Positions 21,773-34,375 of a stretch of 64,000 bases of DNA are shown here, one piece after another. The notes under the pieces were generated by a model. The model searched no databases. It saw nothing but the letters and a program-made list of their open reading frames with translations, and was not told where the DNA came from. Position numbers and translations under genes: made by a program. Numbering within the stretch: the stretch's first letter is position 1; every line of letters begins with the position of its first letter. The DNA comes from Muscardinus avellanarius (lineage: Eukaryota > Chordata > Mammalia > Rodentia > Gliridae), in NCBI GenBank assembly GCA_963383645.1, contig OY726572.1:27906792-27970791 (forward strand). The letters are read 5' to 3'.

Positions 21773-23180
21773 AGAAGGTATTGGGGTGGCTGAAGAAGGA
21801 GACTTAGTTTTCAGGAATCAGCACCTGGTGTCAGGCATCTTGGGAATTTTGCAGGCCAACACGAATATATGCAAAAATGTAGTTTAGTTAATCTTTAGAT
21901 TAAAACTTAGTTGAAAGCTTCATTAGAATATTTTTATTTATTTTCTGGTTTGTTTCTGAGACCTGGCTACTTTTCTCTTTTCTATAAGATGTCCTTGTAA
22001 TCCTATAATTAATTTACCTACTTTCCTTGAATAGATTTCTCTGTGTATCAATTATAATTAATAAAATCATGCTTTATAACTTATCACAGGATACTCATCT
22101 TTGTGGCTAAATAGAATGAATTAATATCTGTTATATTTATCTATTATTTGCAAGTAAAATACTTTATAAAACATTTAGAAACAAAGAAATAAAAAAAAAT
22201 TCTCTTACCAAACAAAGAAAAGCACCATTAATTCTAGATTTTTTTTTGTATTTTATTTTCTGGGTTTTGAAAGAAACTTGTCAATAAATTTGCCTATTCT
22301 TTCCCTTACTTGGCTCAATGTAGTATATTTACAATTCTGAACATTCTTCTTATCCAAGGATTTTCTATACTATTATAAGCTCATAAATGTTTTTAAGGGC
22401 TTCATAATATTTCAGGAGACAGATATTACATATTTTATGAATCAAAATTTTCAATATTTATGTTTCTTATATTTTAGATTTTAATACCACCATAAACAAA
22501 CAAAAACAAAACTTTTTCTACATGTAAATTTTTTTGTAGTTAGATCCTCAGATATTTCTGTTCCAATTTCAAATGTTTCTAATCTGGCAGCATGATTCTG
22601 TCTGCCACCTCTTCCCAGTGTTCTTTTAGATTTTGGGGCACCAGGCCCAGATTTGTGAAGTGAAGGAGCTCCAAGCCTGTCTGGGAACACTGGATGTGAA
22701 CTACAAATTTGAATGAGTCCGAAATCCAGGTTGATCCCTTTGTTTTCAGTTCACTGAGTCCCAAAGATGAGAACTGGCGGAGAATGTGGCTGGACATGGC
22801 TCTGCCAGCTGGCGGGGCATCCCTGAATAAGGGGAGATTATCAGAATCCTTCCCTTTCCCAGTGAGCCTTTATCTGCATTCATTTTTGTGTGGCGCCAAT
22901 TAGGGATGGCACAGTGGTTTTCTTTGCATGTGCCCTGGCAGCCCTGTTCATACAGATTTGGGAGGAAAATCTTGCAGACTGCGCACATCACTTTGGCTTT
23001 CCAGAACAGGGCACAACAGCAGGATCTTGGATCCTTCATCCTAAATTTGTAAGCAGCTATATGTTTGGAGGGATTATCTGTGGCTGGATTAGTACTCTGG
23101 ACTCTGTATGCACACATTGTCTTGTAGAGAGGACTAGTGATTGTAATGAGTATGCAGTGAAGATCCCTCACTCTCTGAAG
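21773..23180. other. Unannotated, with a GC-balanced unique block
   Basis: 21773-22540 is AT-rich and anonymous. 22590-23160 is markedly less AT-rich, free of repeats that I can name, and has open frames on both strands (up to 145 codons, 22890-23327). I see no start context, splice sites or domain that would make it an exon. Confidence 0.4.
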
Positions 23181-23219
23181 TTTATTTATTTATTTATTTA
23201 TTTATTTTTATTTATTTAT
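23181..23219. repeat. (TTTA)n microsatellite
   Basis: About nine TTTA units with one break. Confidence 0.93.
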
Positions 23220-24037
23220 CTCAGTGGTGGCATTGTATTAATACATACTGGAACTGCAGTGGGACACAGCAATAAAATGGAATTTGATACAAGTTGGATT
23301 TGGTTGTACCCCATCAATTGCATTTAGTTATTAAAAACAATCTGAGGTAAATCACTCTAAGTGTCTATCTATGACTGTTCCAGAGCTCAGCCCCTATGGT
23401 TAGTATTAAATGAATCTCCAGTATATAAAGACCCATTCGTAAATGTTTTCACTGGGGGCCCGTAGAAGTGTCTATTTAAACCCAAGTTTCTTCAGAGTTG
23501 TAGGATGGGATTTGTCTTTTCTTTTTTTCACAATAGGCATCCTTTTAGGAACCCCAGTTATCTCTCAGAAAAAAGGATTTTCCTAACCTTAGCCTAATGT
23601 CACTTGTAGTGACGGGGGCTGTGAGTACAGGTGTAGGCAAAGGCATCACTGCTAGGTTCTCTGTGGAACCCCCGGTGTGCATGCCATTTATGAACAGATT
23701 TATTGAGCTCAGCAATTGATGTGAAATTGGAAAAGGGAATCAGAGATAGGGCTTCTCTGCAAGAATGTCTTCCTGTGGCTCTTCTTGGGTCTTTTTTCGT
23801 AGAATGAAGGGACCTCCCTTCCTCTCTTGTGACCTGAATACTTCTAATAGTTGAAGAGGACCTGATGGAGCCAAGATAGTGGTTAGTTTTGCCTTCCCTC
23901 TTGCTGTTGTTCCCGGTGGGCATGAGGATATCAATCAAGAAGCCAGTCTTCATCCCAGACAGCACTTCTCCCTCTAAACTTTGGCCTACAATACATGGTT
24001 CTCTTCCAATACTCAGAAGTGAAATGCTAATATGTTC

Positions 24038-24039
<2 letters not shown>

Positions 24040-24079
<40 letters not shown>
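24040..24079. repeat. (GT)n microsatellite
   Basis: About 20 GT units. It creates a histidine/threonine run in a minus-strand open frame that is not a gene. Confidence 0.97.
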
Positions 24080-24082
<3 letters not shown>

Positions 24083-24149
24083 ATGAACTATTACAATATA
24101 ATGGTGATCAGTAACTATTAGGATCATTTTCTGTCATAAGGGAGCTTAT

Positions 24150-24360
24150 AGTATTTCATAGAACACTGGATTTTAGCAGCCAGAAGATGCCATAGAGATC
24201 CTTTAATCTAACTACTAGAATTTACAGATCAGGAAAAGATGCATAGTGGCTTTAGGGATTTTTCCCAGAGTAATACAGGTATTAACACAGACATGTCTAC
24301 AACCTGGGTGTTCTGACCCCAGCCAAATGGTCTTTTCACCAACAGCTATTTTTTAAAGGC
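24150..24360 (-). repeat. MIR-like ancient SINE
   Basis: 'AGATGCCATAGAGATCC', 'CTAGAATTTACAGATCAGG' and 'GTTCTGACCCCAGCC' follow the order of old tRNA-derived mammalian SINEs read in reverse. Diverged, with soft edges. Confidence 0.5.
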
Positions 24361-24411
24361 AAGAAGAAATTTATTTCTGTATACCTTTAGAAAAGAAATA
24401 TTGTTCATTTT

Positions 24412-24584
24412 GTTTTTGGTGCTGGGAATTGGGTCCATGGGTTCTCTACCTAAAGCTACACCTTTAGTCTATTATATTTTGAAACAGGTCTCGCCAAGTT
24501 GCTGAGGCTGGTCCTGAACCTGTGATCCTCCAGTCTCAGGCTCCCAAGTACTGAGATTATAAGCATGCACTACTATGCGCAACT
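24412..24584 (-). repeat. B1-dID SINE, antisense
   Basis: 'GGTGCTGGGAATTGGGTCC' (ID end) to 'AAGCATGCACTACTATGCGC' (7SL end), with a short deletion in the middle. Old copy. Confidence 0.85.
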
Positions 24585-24669
24585 AAGAACATTTTTTGCT
24601 GAGGCAGGAGGAAAACCTCAAACCATGCATTATATTATCATGAATATTGTTAGTTTCTATTTAGTATTA

Positions 24670-25240
24670 TGCTTCATGCTTTTTCTTTAGAAAAACACTT
24701 TATTAAGGTACAGTTAGTATATGTAGGTTGTACATAGTTAATATATACAACTTGGTGAGTTTGATGACACATAAAATCATCACCACAATTAATGCCATAA
24801 CATATCTATCACCTTTAAAACTTTCGCACATTTTCTATTCATTTGTTATTTCATTTGGTGATGAGAATATTTTAAATAAGTTTGCCCTCTTAGCAGCTTT
24901 GCAAATATAAGAGACAGTGTTATTAACTTTAGCACTATGCCATATAAATCTCTTGGACTTATTCATCTTACATAACAAACTTTGTGCCCTTTGACCAATA
25001 CTTCTCATTTCTATCTTCCTCCAGTTTCTGGAAGCCTCTGTATCTGACTCCTTTAATTCCTTCTATAAGTGGGATCATGTAGTATTTGTCCCTCTGTGCC
25101 TAGCTTATTTCACTTAGCATACTGTGTTCTAGATTCATCTGTGTTATTGCAAATTTCATAATTGTTTTCTTTTTAAAAGATGAACTAGTATTCCATTGCA
25201 TATATTTAGGGTATCTATAAATATGTTATTTAGTTTCTAA
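24670..25240 (-). mobile_element. Ancient L1M 3' UTR, antisense
   Basis: 'TTTATTAAGGTACAGTTAGT', 'AAACTTTGTGCCCTTTGACC' and 'AGTATTCCATTGCATATATT' match the order of old L1M tails in reverse. Diverged from the younger rodent tails in this window. Confidence 0.72.
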
Positions 25241-26479
25241 ATAATTGAAAATTATTAGAATATTTGAACATTTTATAGAGAATCTTTCTGTTTTATTTTT
25301 ATTTAATCCCACCATAATTCAAGATCATGTTTTTTTGTGATTGGAATCGTTTCACATTTATCAAGACTTACTTTGTATCTCTGAATATGGTCTTTAAAGG
25401 TAAATATCTTATAAATTTGGATATATATTCTGCTGTTGTTTGGCGGAAGGTTCTATAAATGCCAATTAGGTCCAGTTGGATGACAGTGTTATTCAAATCT
25501 TCCAAGGCTTTATTGATTATATGTATATTTGTTCTAGAAATTATTGGGAGATTGGTATTAAAATCTCCAATTTTATTTCTGTAATTTTTGTTTTTTCTGA
25601 TTTCTATTAGTTTCAGTTTTATATCATTTGAAGATTTGCTATTAAAGGCATAAACACTTAAGAATGTTGATGATGTGACCCCTCACATATATAAAATAAT
25701 TTTTATTTATACTGATCATCTTTGCTCTGAAATATACTTTAATGTTAATAGCACCACTTCAATTTTCTTTTGATTAATGTTAGTATGGTATGTATTTCCA
25801 TACTTTTTTTTACCTTATGTGTTTCTGTATATATAATACATATGCATATACTTGTGCTTTTTAACAAAATCTATGACAATCTCTATCTTTTTATTGTGGT
25901 ATTTAGATTACTTATATTTAATGTGATTATTGTGGTTAGTTTTAAATTTTCCATTTGTCTCATCTGTTTTCTGTTCTATTTTTTCCCTTTCTTCTATTTT
26001 GAATTACTTGACAATTCTGATGACTCATTTTATCTACACTACTGGCTTGCTTGGTCTACTTTTCCTTAGTCACTGCTTTAGACTTGATCACACATCTCTG
26101 ACTTGCCAGACACTACCTTCCCAGGGAGCTCTATGGCTTTGAGGGTACTGTAGACCCTCTGACTTTTCCTCCCCTGCTAATTCCTGTGCTGCTCCTTTCA
26201 TACCTTTTCCTTGGACACATGCTATAAACAAAGCATTATCACATTGATATTCTCTCTAAACATTTTATTACCTTTTAAAGTCAGTTTTAAATAGGAATAA
26301 AATATATTTTTCCATTTAATTGTCATTGTGTGCTCTTTGTTCCTTGCATAGATCTTTATTTCCATTTGGCATGATTTTCTTTTGCCTAAAGGATTTTCTT
26401 AATCATTTATTATAGCATAGATCTTCTGATGATGAATTCTTTCAGTTTGTGTTATGAGTGCCTAAGTCTTTATTTCATC

Positions 26480-26851
26480 TTAATATTCAAAAGAAATGTC
26501 ATTCACAAAGAATAAGAAATCGGATGCTCTCTCTAATATGCAAAAGCTAGGGAGAAATGGATCATAGGAGGAACTCTGAAGGAAGAAGGAGATCTTATAG
26601 CTGAGCAAATAAGGCCACCTGAGGGGATGGGAGGGGGGAAAAGGGACATTTCCTAATGTACATGATGTACATTAACAAACATATCAAAGTCAATCACTAA
26701 ACCCAGCATGAGAAGGAGGGCAGGGGATGGAGAGAGAATGGGGCAGGAATTGGGTAAGGGCTGATTGGGTCATGTGTCCATGTATACCTCCACCATCTTG
26801 TACTCCATTAAGATGTATGACTACAATGTACCAATAAAAATGTAAAAAAAG
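26480..26851 (+). mobile_element. L1 3' end, sense, nested in older L1
   Basis: Begins near 'CACAAAGAATAAGAAATCGG' and ends 'CCAATAAAAATGTAAAAAAA'. The AATAAA signal is followed by a short A tail. Host L1 text before ('TTTCATCTTAATATTC') and after ('GATATTTTCCCTGGGCACAG') joins up when it is removed. Confidence 0.82.
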
Positions 26852-27189
26852 ATATTTTCCCTGGGCACAGAATTTTAGATTGAAAGGTGGCATTCTATTA
26901 TCTTTTTTTGCATTGCTTCTGACCATTAGTCAGTTGCATTCTTATTTTTATTCCTTTGTATGTGACATGACATTTTGCCTCTAGTATCTTTTAACATTTT
27001 TTAAATCATTGTCTTTGAGCAGTTTAATTAGAATGTGTCCTGGCATATATTCTTTGGTTTCTCATTCTTGGAATTTGTTTAGCTTTTTAGATCTATGAGT
27101 TTATAGTCTTCAGCAATTTATGAAAAACTTGTGATACTATTTCTTCAAATTTTCTTCTGCTTCCTCCATTTGTCCCTGAAACCTTGGAT

Positions 27190-27193
<4 letters not shown>

Positions 27194-27249
<56 letters not shown>
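27194..27249. repeat. (AT)n microsatellite
   Basis: About 28 AT units inside the old L1 5' region. Confidence 0.97.
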
Positions 27250-27251
<2 letters not shown>

Positions 27252-28194
27252 CAAGTATATTACTATATATGTATGTGTATATACACTAATCTGCTTGGTA
27301 TTGTACCATGCTTATAATGCTCTGTTTATTTTAAAGTTTTTAAATTGTTATTTCAGTTTGGAGACCTCTATTGCTATGTATTCAGATTCACTCATTTTTT
27401 TCTGTATTGCCTGATCTTAATCTCATCCAGTCTATTTCCAATTCCTGCATTATATTTTCATTCTGAAAGTTCAACATTGATTTTTTTAAAAGTATGTATG
27501 CTACTTCTCTCTACTTAAATTTCCGAATGCATGATACATAGGTGTAGCAGCTGTTTTAATGGTTTCATCTTTGAATTCTAACTTCAATTCTGAATCATTT
27601 TTGATTGAACTTCTAGGGAACTTGTTAATGGGTTCTGCGTGTTGTGAATTTTATCCTTCTTTGTTTTCTATGCTTTTTATTTCTATTAATATTATTGGGC
27701 TTTCATTCTGGATGCGTTTAAGTTACCCAGAAAAATTTGGCTCCTTCAGATTTTCCTTCAGGTTTTGTTAAGTGGAACGTTAGTAATGCTCCATCAAAGA
27801 AGGGGACTTGTTCCCCAGGACTGAGGCCAGTCCTTTCTGTACAGTCTCCCCAGTGAATCCTGAGGGTTTTCTCTCTGGCTGGAACAGAGTGGAAACAGGC
27901 AGCAGACACCGTTCCTGCATCGTGTGAGTATTGGGTGCTGTTGGCTCAGTTTCTGTTAGGCGACTCTTCTTTCAGCCTCAGGGCCCTTTCCTTCATGCAT
28001 CTGCTGCTCCATTACTCAGGGGAGCCCTGAGGAATGCCTTTCCAAGTGTTAGCTCCTTCCCTGCCAGATCGCCTCTCCGATGTGTTGTCTTGAGAACTGC
28101 AGCCTCCTCTTCACAATGTCCAGCTCTATTCCTTCAAGTCAGAGGAACGTCAGTGTTGTGCTAGGTCTCCCTCCTGCATGTGGGATTTGTTTCT

Positions 28195-28830
28195 TTTTTT
28201 TTTAACCATATAAATTGTTTTTTAAATTTTAAACAAATTTTTTATTGAACATAAATGGTCTACATTTAAACTATACTTGGTTCCCTCTCCCCCCTGCCCC
28301 TGTTTTCCCTTCCCCCCTCCCACCAATGATTGTCCAGGGTAACCATGCCATATTCATAATTTTACACATATTTGATGTAGACCCTCATTAATCAAGTTCA
28401 GTCTTCCTCCTCCCCTATCTTTCCATTCAAGCTTTGCTGGTATTTCCCCTCCATTACCTGGAGTACCCCTGGTATCCTCTACATTCCCTAGTTTGGGCAT
28501 ATTAGAGGGAACATATGTACCTTCTCCTTCTGTGCTTGGCTGATCTCACTTAACATAATGCTCTCTAGGACTTTCCATCTTCTTGCAAATGATATAATTT
28601 TGTTCTTCTTTATGGCTGAGTAGAATTCCATTGTGTGTATTTCCCAGAGTTTTGCAATCCATTCATCTGTTGATGGAGACCTGGGTTGGTTCCATATTTT
28701 GGCTATTACAAATTGTGCTGCTATGAACATAGGTATGCATATGTTGCTATAGTTCTCTGGATTCAACCCTTTTGGAAAAATACCCCCATTGCAGACTCTT
28801 ACAGCTGTGGACTGGAAGAGCACTTTCATG
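28195..28830 (-). mobile_element. L1 3' end with ORF2 C-terminal part, antisense
   Basis: T run, then a pyrimidine-rich 3' UTR ('CCCTTCCCCCCTCCC'), then ORF2 text in reverse: 'CATTCATCTGTTGATGGAGA' and 'GGCTATTACAAATTGTGCTG'. Truncated after that. Confidence 0.85.
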
Positions 28831-30049
28831 GATCACAGTCCTTTATTAACTGATATCCAATGTGATGAAAACAACTTTTAAATAACATTTTATCATTTTT
28901 CCCTGTTTCAAGCTGGAGCATAATTTTAGTCAGAAGGAAAAGTCCTGAGTTGTCCTGAATGTTTACTCAAATATTTTATGCATTTTCAGATTCTATGTTT
29001 ATAAATAATCTCCTCAACAAGGTAGCAAACTCCTCTGTAGAACAAGAGGCTCGTCTTATATTTGTGCACATTGGCTGTAACACTGTGCATTTCGCTGTAA
29101 ATTTAGAAAGTTCCTGGTTCAAGGGAGAATGACAGCCTAGGAGCTGCTTATAATATAGATTTCTTTCTATGTCTGAGTCTACCATATGCCAATTATTGAT
29201 GTCATCATTAAGTTATTTGTGCCCCTCAAAATAAAACAAAGAAAGGTTGAGGTTGGACCAGTCTGGCTCTGAGTGGAAGTGGAAGTCCTAGGGAATGAGA
29301 CCCCGTGGTTTAGACAAAGTTAGCAAGCAGGTAGGATAGTTAAAACTCCAGTTTTGGAAAGAAATACAAGAAAGTCCAATGACTAGGAATCAACATCACC
29401 AAGTAACTAAGGGATTAGAAGCTGAGAGTAAGGAGAAAGGGGAGAAAACTCGTCTTGCAAACCTACTGAGAGGTAGACTTGGTGTAGATATTTGAAACTT
29501 GGAAAAATAATCCATCTTACATAGATCTAGTAAAAAGGTGAATGAGCCTAATACAGCTGGATAGAACTGTGATGGAAAATAATTTAAAACACATAATTAG
29601 CATAGATTCCTCCCCTGTTTCTGTTAGAGTGGCTGGAATCACTGCATTAACTGTATAAACCCCTCCATCCCACTTATGCACAGTAGGAGCCTGGCTTTGT
29701 TGCCTTAACTTTAAGATACATGTTAACACAGTAAACACTCTCACAAAACATCTGTCTGAAGATTTGTGTAGTTGCGTTGTAAAGAAGCCAGAAATTCTGA
29801 TAATATCACAGTAAAAAGATCATGCTGTTTGTTTTACTAAGGGCTTTTTTTTATCTTATCAAGTGTTTTAAATGAATAACAAATTCACAACTCAAACAGA
29901 ATATACATTTCAGAGTCTTTCTTTCTTTGGTTATAACCTCTCAGTATAGGGATGTCTGAGAGGCTCACTCCATATAATGATAAATTTCTAGAGCTCCAGC
30001 CACTCATCAGATTCCATAAAAGCCCAATAAAAATTTCTCAAGAGTGTTT
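28831..30049. other. No recognisable feature
   Basis: Unique sequence with several anonymous short frames on the minus strand. I see nothing that supports a gene. Confidence 0.45.
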
Positions 30050-30250
30050 AAAATCATCATTGTGCTATGTCCTAGCACAATGTTAAAGTACCTCATTTAA
30101 TAGTTATATCATAAAACTGTTATGTAGGCATTATTGTTACCATTTTTGAAAACTCCAGTTTAGAGAGTGTCGGTGTTCTTGTCCAAAGTTGCAGTTGTCA
30201 AGGAGATTGGAATAGGTCTGTTTGACCTCAGAGTTTTTAATCACTGTTCT
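30050..30250 (-). repeat. MIR SINE
   Basis: 'CCTCATTTAATAGTTATATC', 'TATGTAGGCATTATTGTTAC' and 'AGTTTAGAGAG' are MIR in reverse. Confidence 0.65.
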
Positions 30251-31676
30251 GCCCTTTCTTTCTCTCGTTCTCTTTGTGTGTGTCTCTTGTTTGTGGAGGA
30301 CTGAACCACACATTGAATCGGCTTCTGGCTGCCCCACCGGGCCTTCTTTTAGTGAGGAGACCATTCTAGCATCGGTTCTTGGAATTCCTCTCAGCTCAGG
30401 ATGTAACGTCTTTGTAACTGAAGTAACAGGAGTCTCTCTGCCACACCCTGCGCACTCCAGTGACAACATACTCCAGGATAATACGGCCGCAAGTGACTCA
30501 TAAACACCCACACGATCCAGTAGGGTTTTTCTACTTGTGCTACCGTAATGTTCAGCTTTATTTTTCTTTTGCTACAATTTGATGGAAACCGAGCCATGAA
30601 GGTTTATTGGGAAGGAGAAACGGCCTCAGGAGGCTGTGAGCATTGCTTCGCAGTGCCTGCAGGGGGCAGCAGAGAGCTTTCCAAGTAGCTTAGATGAAGC
30701 CCTAAGGAGCGAAGCTTCCTCGGGGTGTTGGCCCTGAAGCCGGTGAGTCCTGGTGGGGAGGTTTGTGAGGAATCTTGGCAGAGGCAGGCAAAAGAGGAAT
30801 CCAGTCCTGCGTGAAGCTAAGACCAGCGAAGAGAGTCTCAGAGGGATTGACAAGATTGAAATCCAAGGGACAAACCCTCATCTGCAGATGAAGGGCTTTC
30901 TGCCTGGCTCTATCCAGCCTCATGCCTTAAGAGCTCTAATTATGGCTTTTTAAATATATTATGTGGTACTGGTCGAGAACTTACCAACCCTATTAAAATA
31001 TTTGCTATTTATTACTATTGTATTTATTTCTTGTTATATTTTGTTACTTGGTTCTCATTAATCTAGTAAAAGTTTCACAATTTTTTTTTTTTTAGAAAAA
31101 ATTTGTTGGTGGGTATTTATCCACTTGTTAAAACTGAGCAAAGCCAGAATATTTGGGTTATATTTCAGGTCTATTCTAACCCGAAATCCCAGGCTCTCCT
31201 TCAAATTCTCAACAACTTGACAGTTTTCTTTTAGTAGAAGATTACTTCTGTATCCAGAAAATGTGAAGAAAATCAATTCAGTGATATTTCTAAAATCCCC
31301 AATTCCCTCCCTAAATCTATTTTTTTGTCTAAGAAATACTCTTTAGAATGTATTTTTTGGGGATGAAAAATCTTTTCTTTGGAGATTCTGAGTTCTTTGG
31401 TCTACTGCTCAAATAATTTAATTATTGGATTATACAAGGGTAATACTAGAGATATCAGATTAGGGAGACTCTTAAGAGTCTCAGTTGCAGAGACTTACGT
31501 AACTGTGACAGCTTCAGTTACTCACAGAATTGTCACTTTGTCTGGGCAGCCAGTACCTGCTACTATATAAATGTGATTTATATTAAACTAGGACAGAATT
31601 GAAATAGCTGCTTATACATGCTTCTATCATATACGACGTTGCATAAATATAAATATATTGACTGGCTTATGAAAAT
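30251..31676. other. Unannotated unique region
   Basis: 30250-30930 is GC-richer than most of the window and holds overlapping open frames of 60-124 codons on both strands. None has a recognisable domain. The remainder is AT-rich and anonymous. Confidence 0.4.
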
Positions 31677-31690
31677 TCTAAAGCAATTTA

Positions 31691-31884
31691 TTTATTTATT
31701 TTTATTTTTTTGGTGGTACTGGGTTTCCAGGTAACCCTTCTACCTCCGGGTAACACTCCCAGACCTATATTTTTATTTGGAAACAGGGTCTCTTAAGTCA
31801 GCGCGGCTGGCTTCGAACCTGCGCAATCCTCCTGTCTCCGCTTCCCAAACTCGGGGATTACAAGCGTGCGCCACCACGCCCGGC
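31691..31884 (-). repeat. Young B1-dID SINE with 14-bp duplication
   Basis: Flanked by TCTAAAGCAATTTA at 31677-31690 and 31885-31898. High CpG content remains ('GTGCGCCACCACGCCCGGCT', 'AGCGCGGCTGG'), so the copy is young. Altered ID half. Confidence 0.95.
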
Positions 31885-31898
31885 TCTAAAGCAATTTA

Positions 31899-32977
31899 AA
31901 AATAATATTTAGAAGTTTATTTTCTAACAGAGTTCAAGAGGAGGACCCTAGCAATTGTGAAAGCCTGATTCTTTCCAAGTTTGACGGAAATAGTGCGATC
32001 AGCAAAACTGGAAAAGAGCAAAAAATCGAAGACGATTTTTAGAGTTGTTGCAGCTACAGAACACACCTTAGGAAGCTTTACCTAATCTCAACATACCCTT
32101 CAGGAAAATAAAAAAAAAATATGTATGATAAAACATACATGTTAAAGAACCAATGTTTTTACTGGCTTGTTTGTACATGGGGTGACCAACTATGGAGTTG
32201 TATTTTAAATTGCTGGGATTATGGCAGCGTTAGGCAGACATTAGAACTCTGCTGATTGTGTGCATTTTGCTTAGATAATGGCTATGTAAAATTAATGGAG
32301 AGAATCTTTAAACCTATCCTTTCTGTTCATCTTAAAGCTTCAGGTCAAGCAAATGCACTGTGTGTCCACATGTGTATCCCTGGTGCCTAAGCACGTGAGC
32401 ACAGGATGTCCAGCTCCTCTTTGTAACCCAGACCCAGCAAAGCGCTTACTGAGCAAGTAGCTCTCAGTTAATATTTCTGAACAAAACAAAATATTTCTTT
32501 CCACCGCAAACTAATGCAAACTTCTGATTTTTTTTGATGAGGACAATGCCAGTTGATTTGAATCCAAGGAGAGTCAGATGAATCAGCAAATTCAGATCGT
32601 AACGTGCAATTTATTAATCGTGTGACTTTGAGAGAGCTTTCTTATCTTTACAATGAGATAATCATACTTCCTGTTGCCAGAACTTGTTGAATAGAAAACA
32701 AGATGTACAAAAGTGTCATATAAGTTGTAAATTATCCATGAAAGTGTCTGTTCTATTGTTTGAAGATTAGGTTTTTTATTTCCAAATGTCACAAAACATA
32801 ATGGAGCAGTGCACTTTGAGGTGAATTCTGAAAATTTCTCCTATTGCTGATGACTAACAAATAGACACAATCTTCTGCCTTTTATGGTATACAAGCTCAA
32901 GGTTTGACTGGGAAAAGTCACGGAGTGAGTTCTCCTTGATGTCAGTACTATAGCAGAATAGTGCTTTGGACTTGAAT
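31899..32977. other. Mostly anonymous; possible L2/MIR tail near 32340-32480
   Basis: 'CCCTGGTGCCTAAGCACGTG' and 'TACTGAGCAAGTAGCTCTCA' suggest a decayed L2 or MIR 3' end. The rest shows nothing. Confidence 0.35.
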
Positions 32978-33346
32978 AATGTAGATGATGTACATTCACA
33001 AACATATCAAAGTCAATCAGTAAGCCAAATAAAAAGGAGGGAAGGGGCCGGGCGTGGTGGCGCACGCTTGTAATCCCCGCAGTTGGGAGGCGGAGATGGG
33101 AAGCCAGCTGTGCTGGCTTAAGAGACCCTGTTTCAAAAAAAAAAAAAAAAAAAAAAAAGCATAAAATAGGTCTGGGAATTGTAGCCCAGAGGTAGAAGGG
33201 TTTCCAGGAACCCCAGTACCACCAAAAAAAAAAAAAGAAAAAAAGGAGGGAGGGGAGGGAAGGGGGAGGGTTAAATGAGTGATGTGTGCATGGGTGTATG
33301 CATGCCTCTACCATCTTGTACTCCATTAAGACGAATGATTACAAAG
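32978..33346 (+). mobile_element. L1 3' end, sense, interrupted by SINE
   Basis: 'GATGATGTACATTCACAAAC' on the left and 'CTACCATCTTGTACTCC' on the right belong to the same 'CTTGATGGAGTAC' tail type. The SINE at 33047 splits the purine-rich part. Confidence 0.85.
33047..33239 (+). repeat. Young B1-dID SINE inserted in L1 tail
   Basis: Begins GCCGGGCGTGGTGGCGCACG, a nearly intact 7SL-like start, and ends in an A tail. Flanked by AAAAAGGAGGGAAGGG (33031-33046) and the same with one change at 33240-33255. Clearly later than the L1. Confidence 0.94.
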
Positions 33347-33489
33347 AAGATAATACTGGAAATTTCACATTGCACAAGAAATGTATCTTAGAAAAGAGTA
33401 AATATTGGCCAAGCATCAAATAGCAGTTAAAAAACATATCCAAGATAGAGAGAAGCCACTAAAGTGAGGAAGAAAATTATTTTGGGGAA

Positions 33490-34375
33490 GATTCTTTTTA
33501 AATTATCATGGTTATTCACACATATTAATTATACTAATTAATGGGTTTGACTGTGATATTTATATATGTGCATTTATCATGCCTTGATCATATCCTTCTT
33601 TCTTTCTGTCCTCTCCTACCCTCCTTCTCGCTCCCCACTTCCCATGGTCCCCGTTCCCTTCCTGAATATTCCATCTTTTACCTTCAAGTTTTTTTTAATT
33701 AGTTTCCACATATGAGAGAAAAATAAATGTGATATTTGTCTTTCTATGTCTGGCTTATTTCACTTAAAATATCCTCCAGTTCAATCTCTTTTCCTGCAAA
33801 TGATAGAATTTTGTTCTTTATTATGGATAAATAATACTCCATTGTGTATGTGTATATACCTGTATAGCAAGCTTTTTCTATCCATTCATCTGTTGATGGA
33901 CATCTGGGCTGCTTCGATATCTTAGCTACTATGAACAGTGGCACAATAAATGTGGGTAGGCATGTATCTCTTTTGTATGCTGATTTAATTTCCTTTGAGT
34001 AAATATCCAGGAGTGGTATAAATAGATCATATGGTAACTCTATTTTTAGTTTTTTTGAATAACCTTCATTCTGTTTTTCATAGGGGTATAATTAATTTAC
34101 ATTTCCACCAACAGTATATAAGGGTTAATTTTTCCCCACATCCTTGATGTCAATATATATGTATAAAGCCATTTTAACTAGAGTGAGATGGAATCTCATT
34201 ATAGTTTTGATTTTTTTTCCTGATGACTAAAGAGGTTGAACATTTTTTCATATCTTTACTGGCCATTTGCGATTGTTCTTTTGAGAAGTGTTTTATTGTA
34301 TTACCTTCTCTTTAAAATGTTTTGAGTTCTTTATATATTCTAGATATTAATTCTTTACCAGAGAAGTACCTGGAT
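33490..34375 (-). mobile_element. L1 3' end and ORF2 3' part, antisense
   Basis: Ordered markers: 'TTTCCACATATGAGAGAAAA', 'CATTCATCTGTTGATGGACA', 'TCCACCAACAGTATATAAGG' and 'GAGTTCTTTATATATTC'. All frames are broken. The pyrimidine-rich 3' UTR lies at 33590-33660. Confidence 0.88.

Larger units (their letters stand above)
25290..28165 (-). mobile_element. Old L1 5' region, antisense, interrupted
   Basis: 'TTCTGCTGTTGTTTGGCGG', 'CCAATTAGGTCCAGTTGG' and 'TTTTCTTCTGCTTCCTCC' run in reverse L1 5' order. A sense-strand L1 tail (26480-26851) and an AT repeat interrupt it. The last 300 bases (27870-28165) are GC-richer, as an L1 5' UTR promoter end would be. Confidence 0.65.

Noticed and set aside
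22890..23327. 145-codon open frame with a hydrophobic start
   Set aside because: Runs into a TTTA repeat at its 3' end and shows no family resemblance. No support for an exon.
23600..24127. 175-codon minus-strand open frame, the longest in the window
   Set aside because: Its start region passes through a GT/AC microsatellite (Thr-His run) and no domain is visible. Noted only as unique sequence.
28488..28829. 113-codon minus-strand frame containing L1 ORF2-like text
   Set aside because: It is the C-terminal remnant of a truncated L1 ORF2, covered by the L1 feature and not a functional gene.
30222..30503. 93-codon frame starting with a signal-peptide-like hydrophobic stretch
   Set aside because: Overlaps an equally long antisense frame, with no cysteine pattern or domain and no splice context.
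32841..33326. 161-codon minus-strand open frame
   Set aside because: Entirely made of L1 tail, SINE and poly(A/T) sequence read in reverse.
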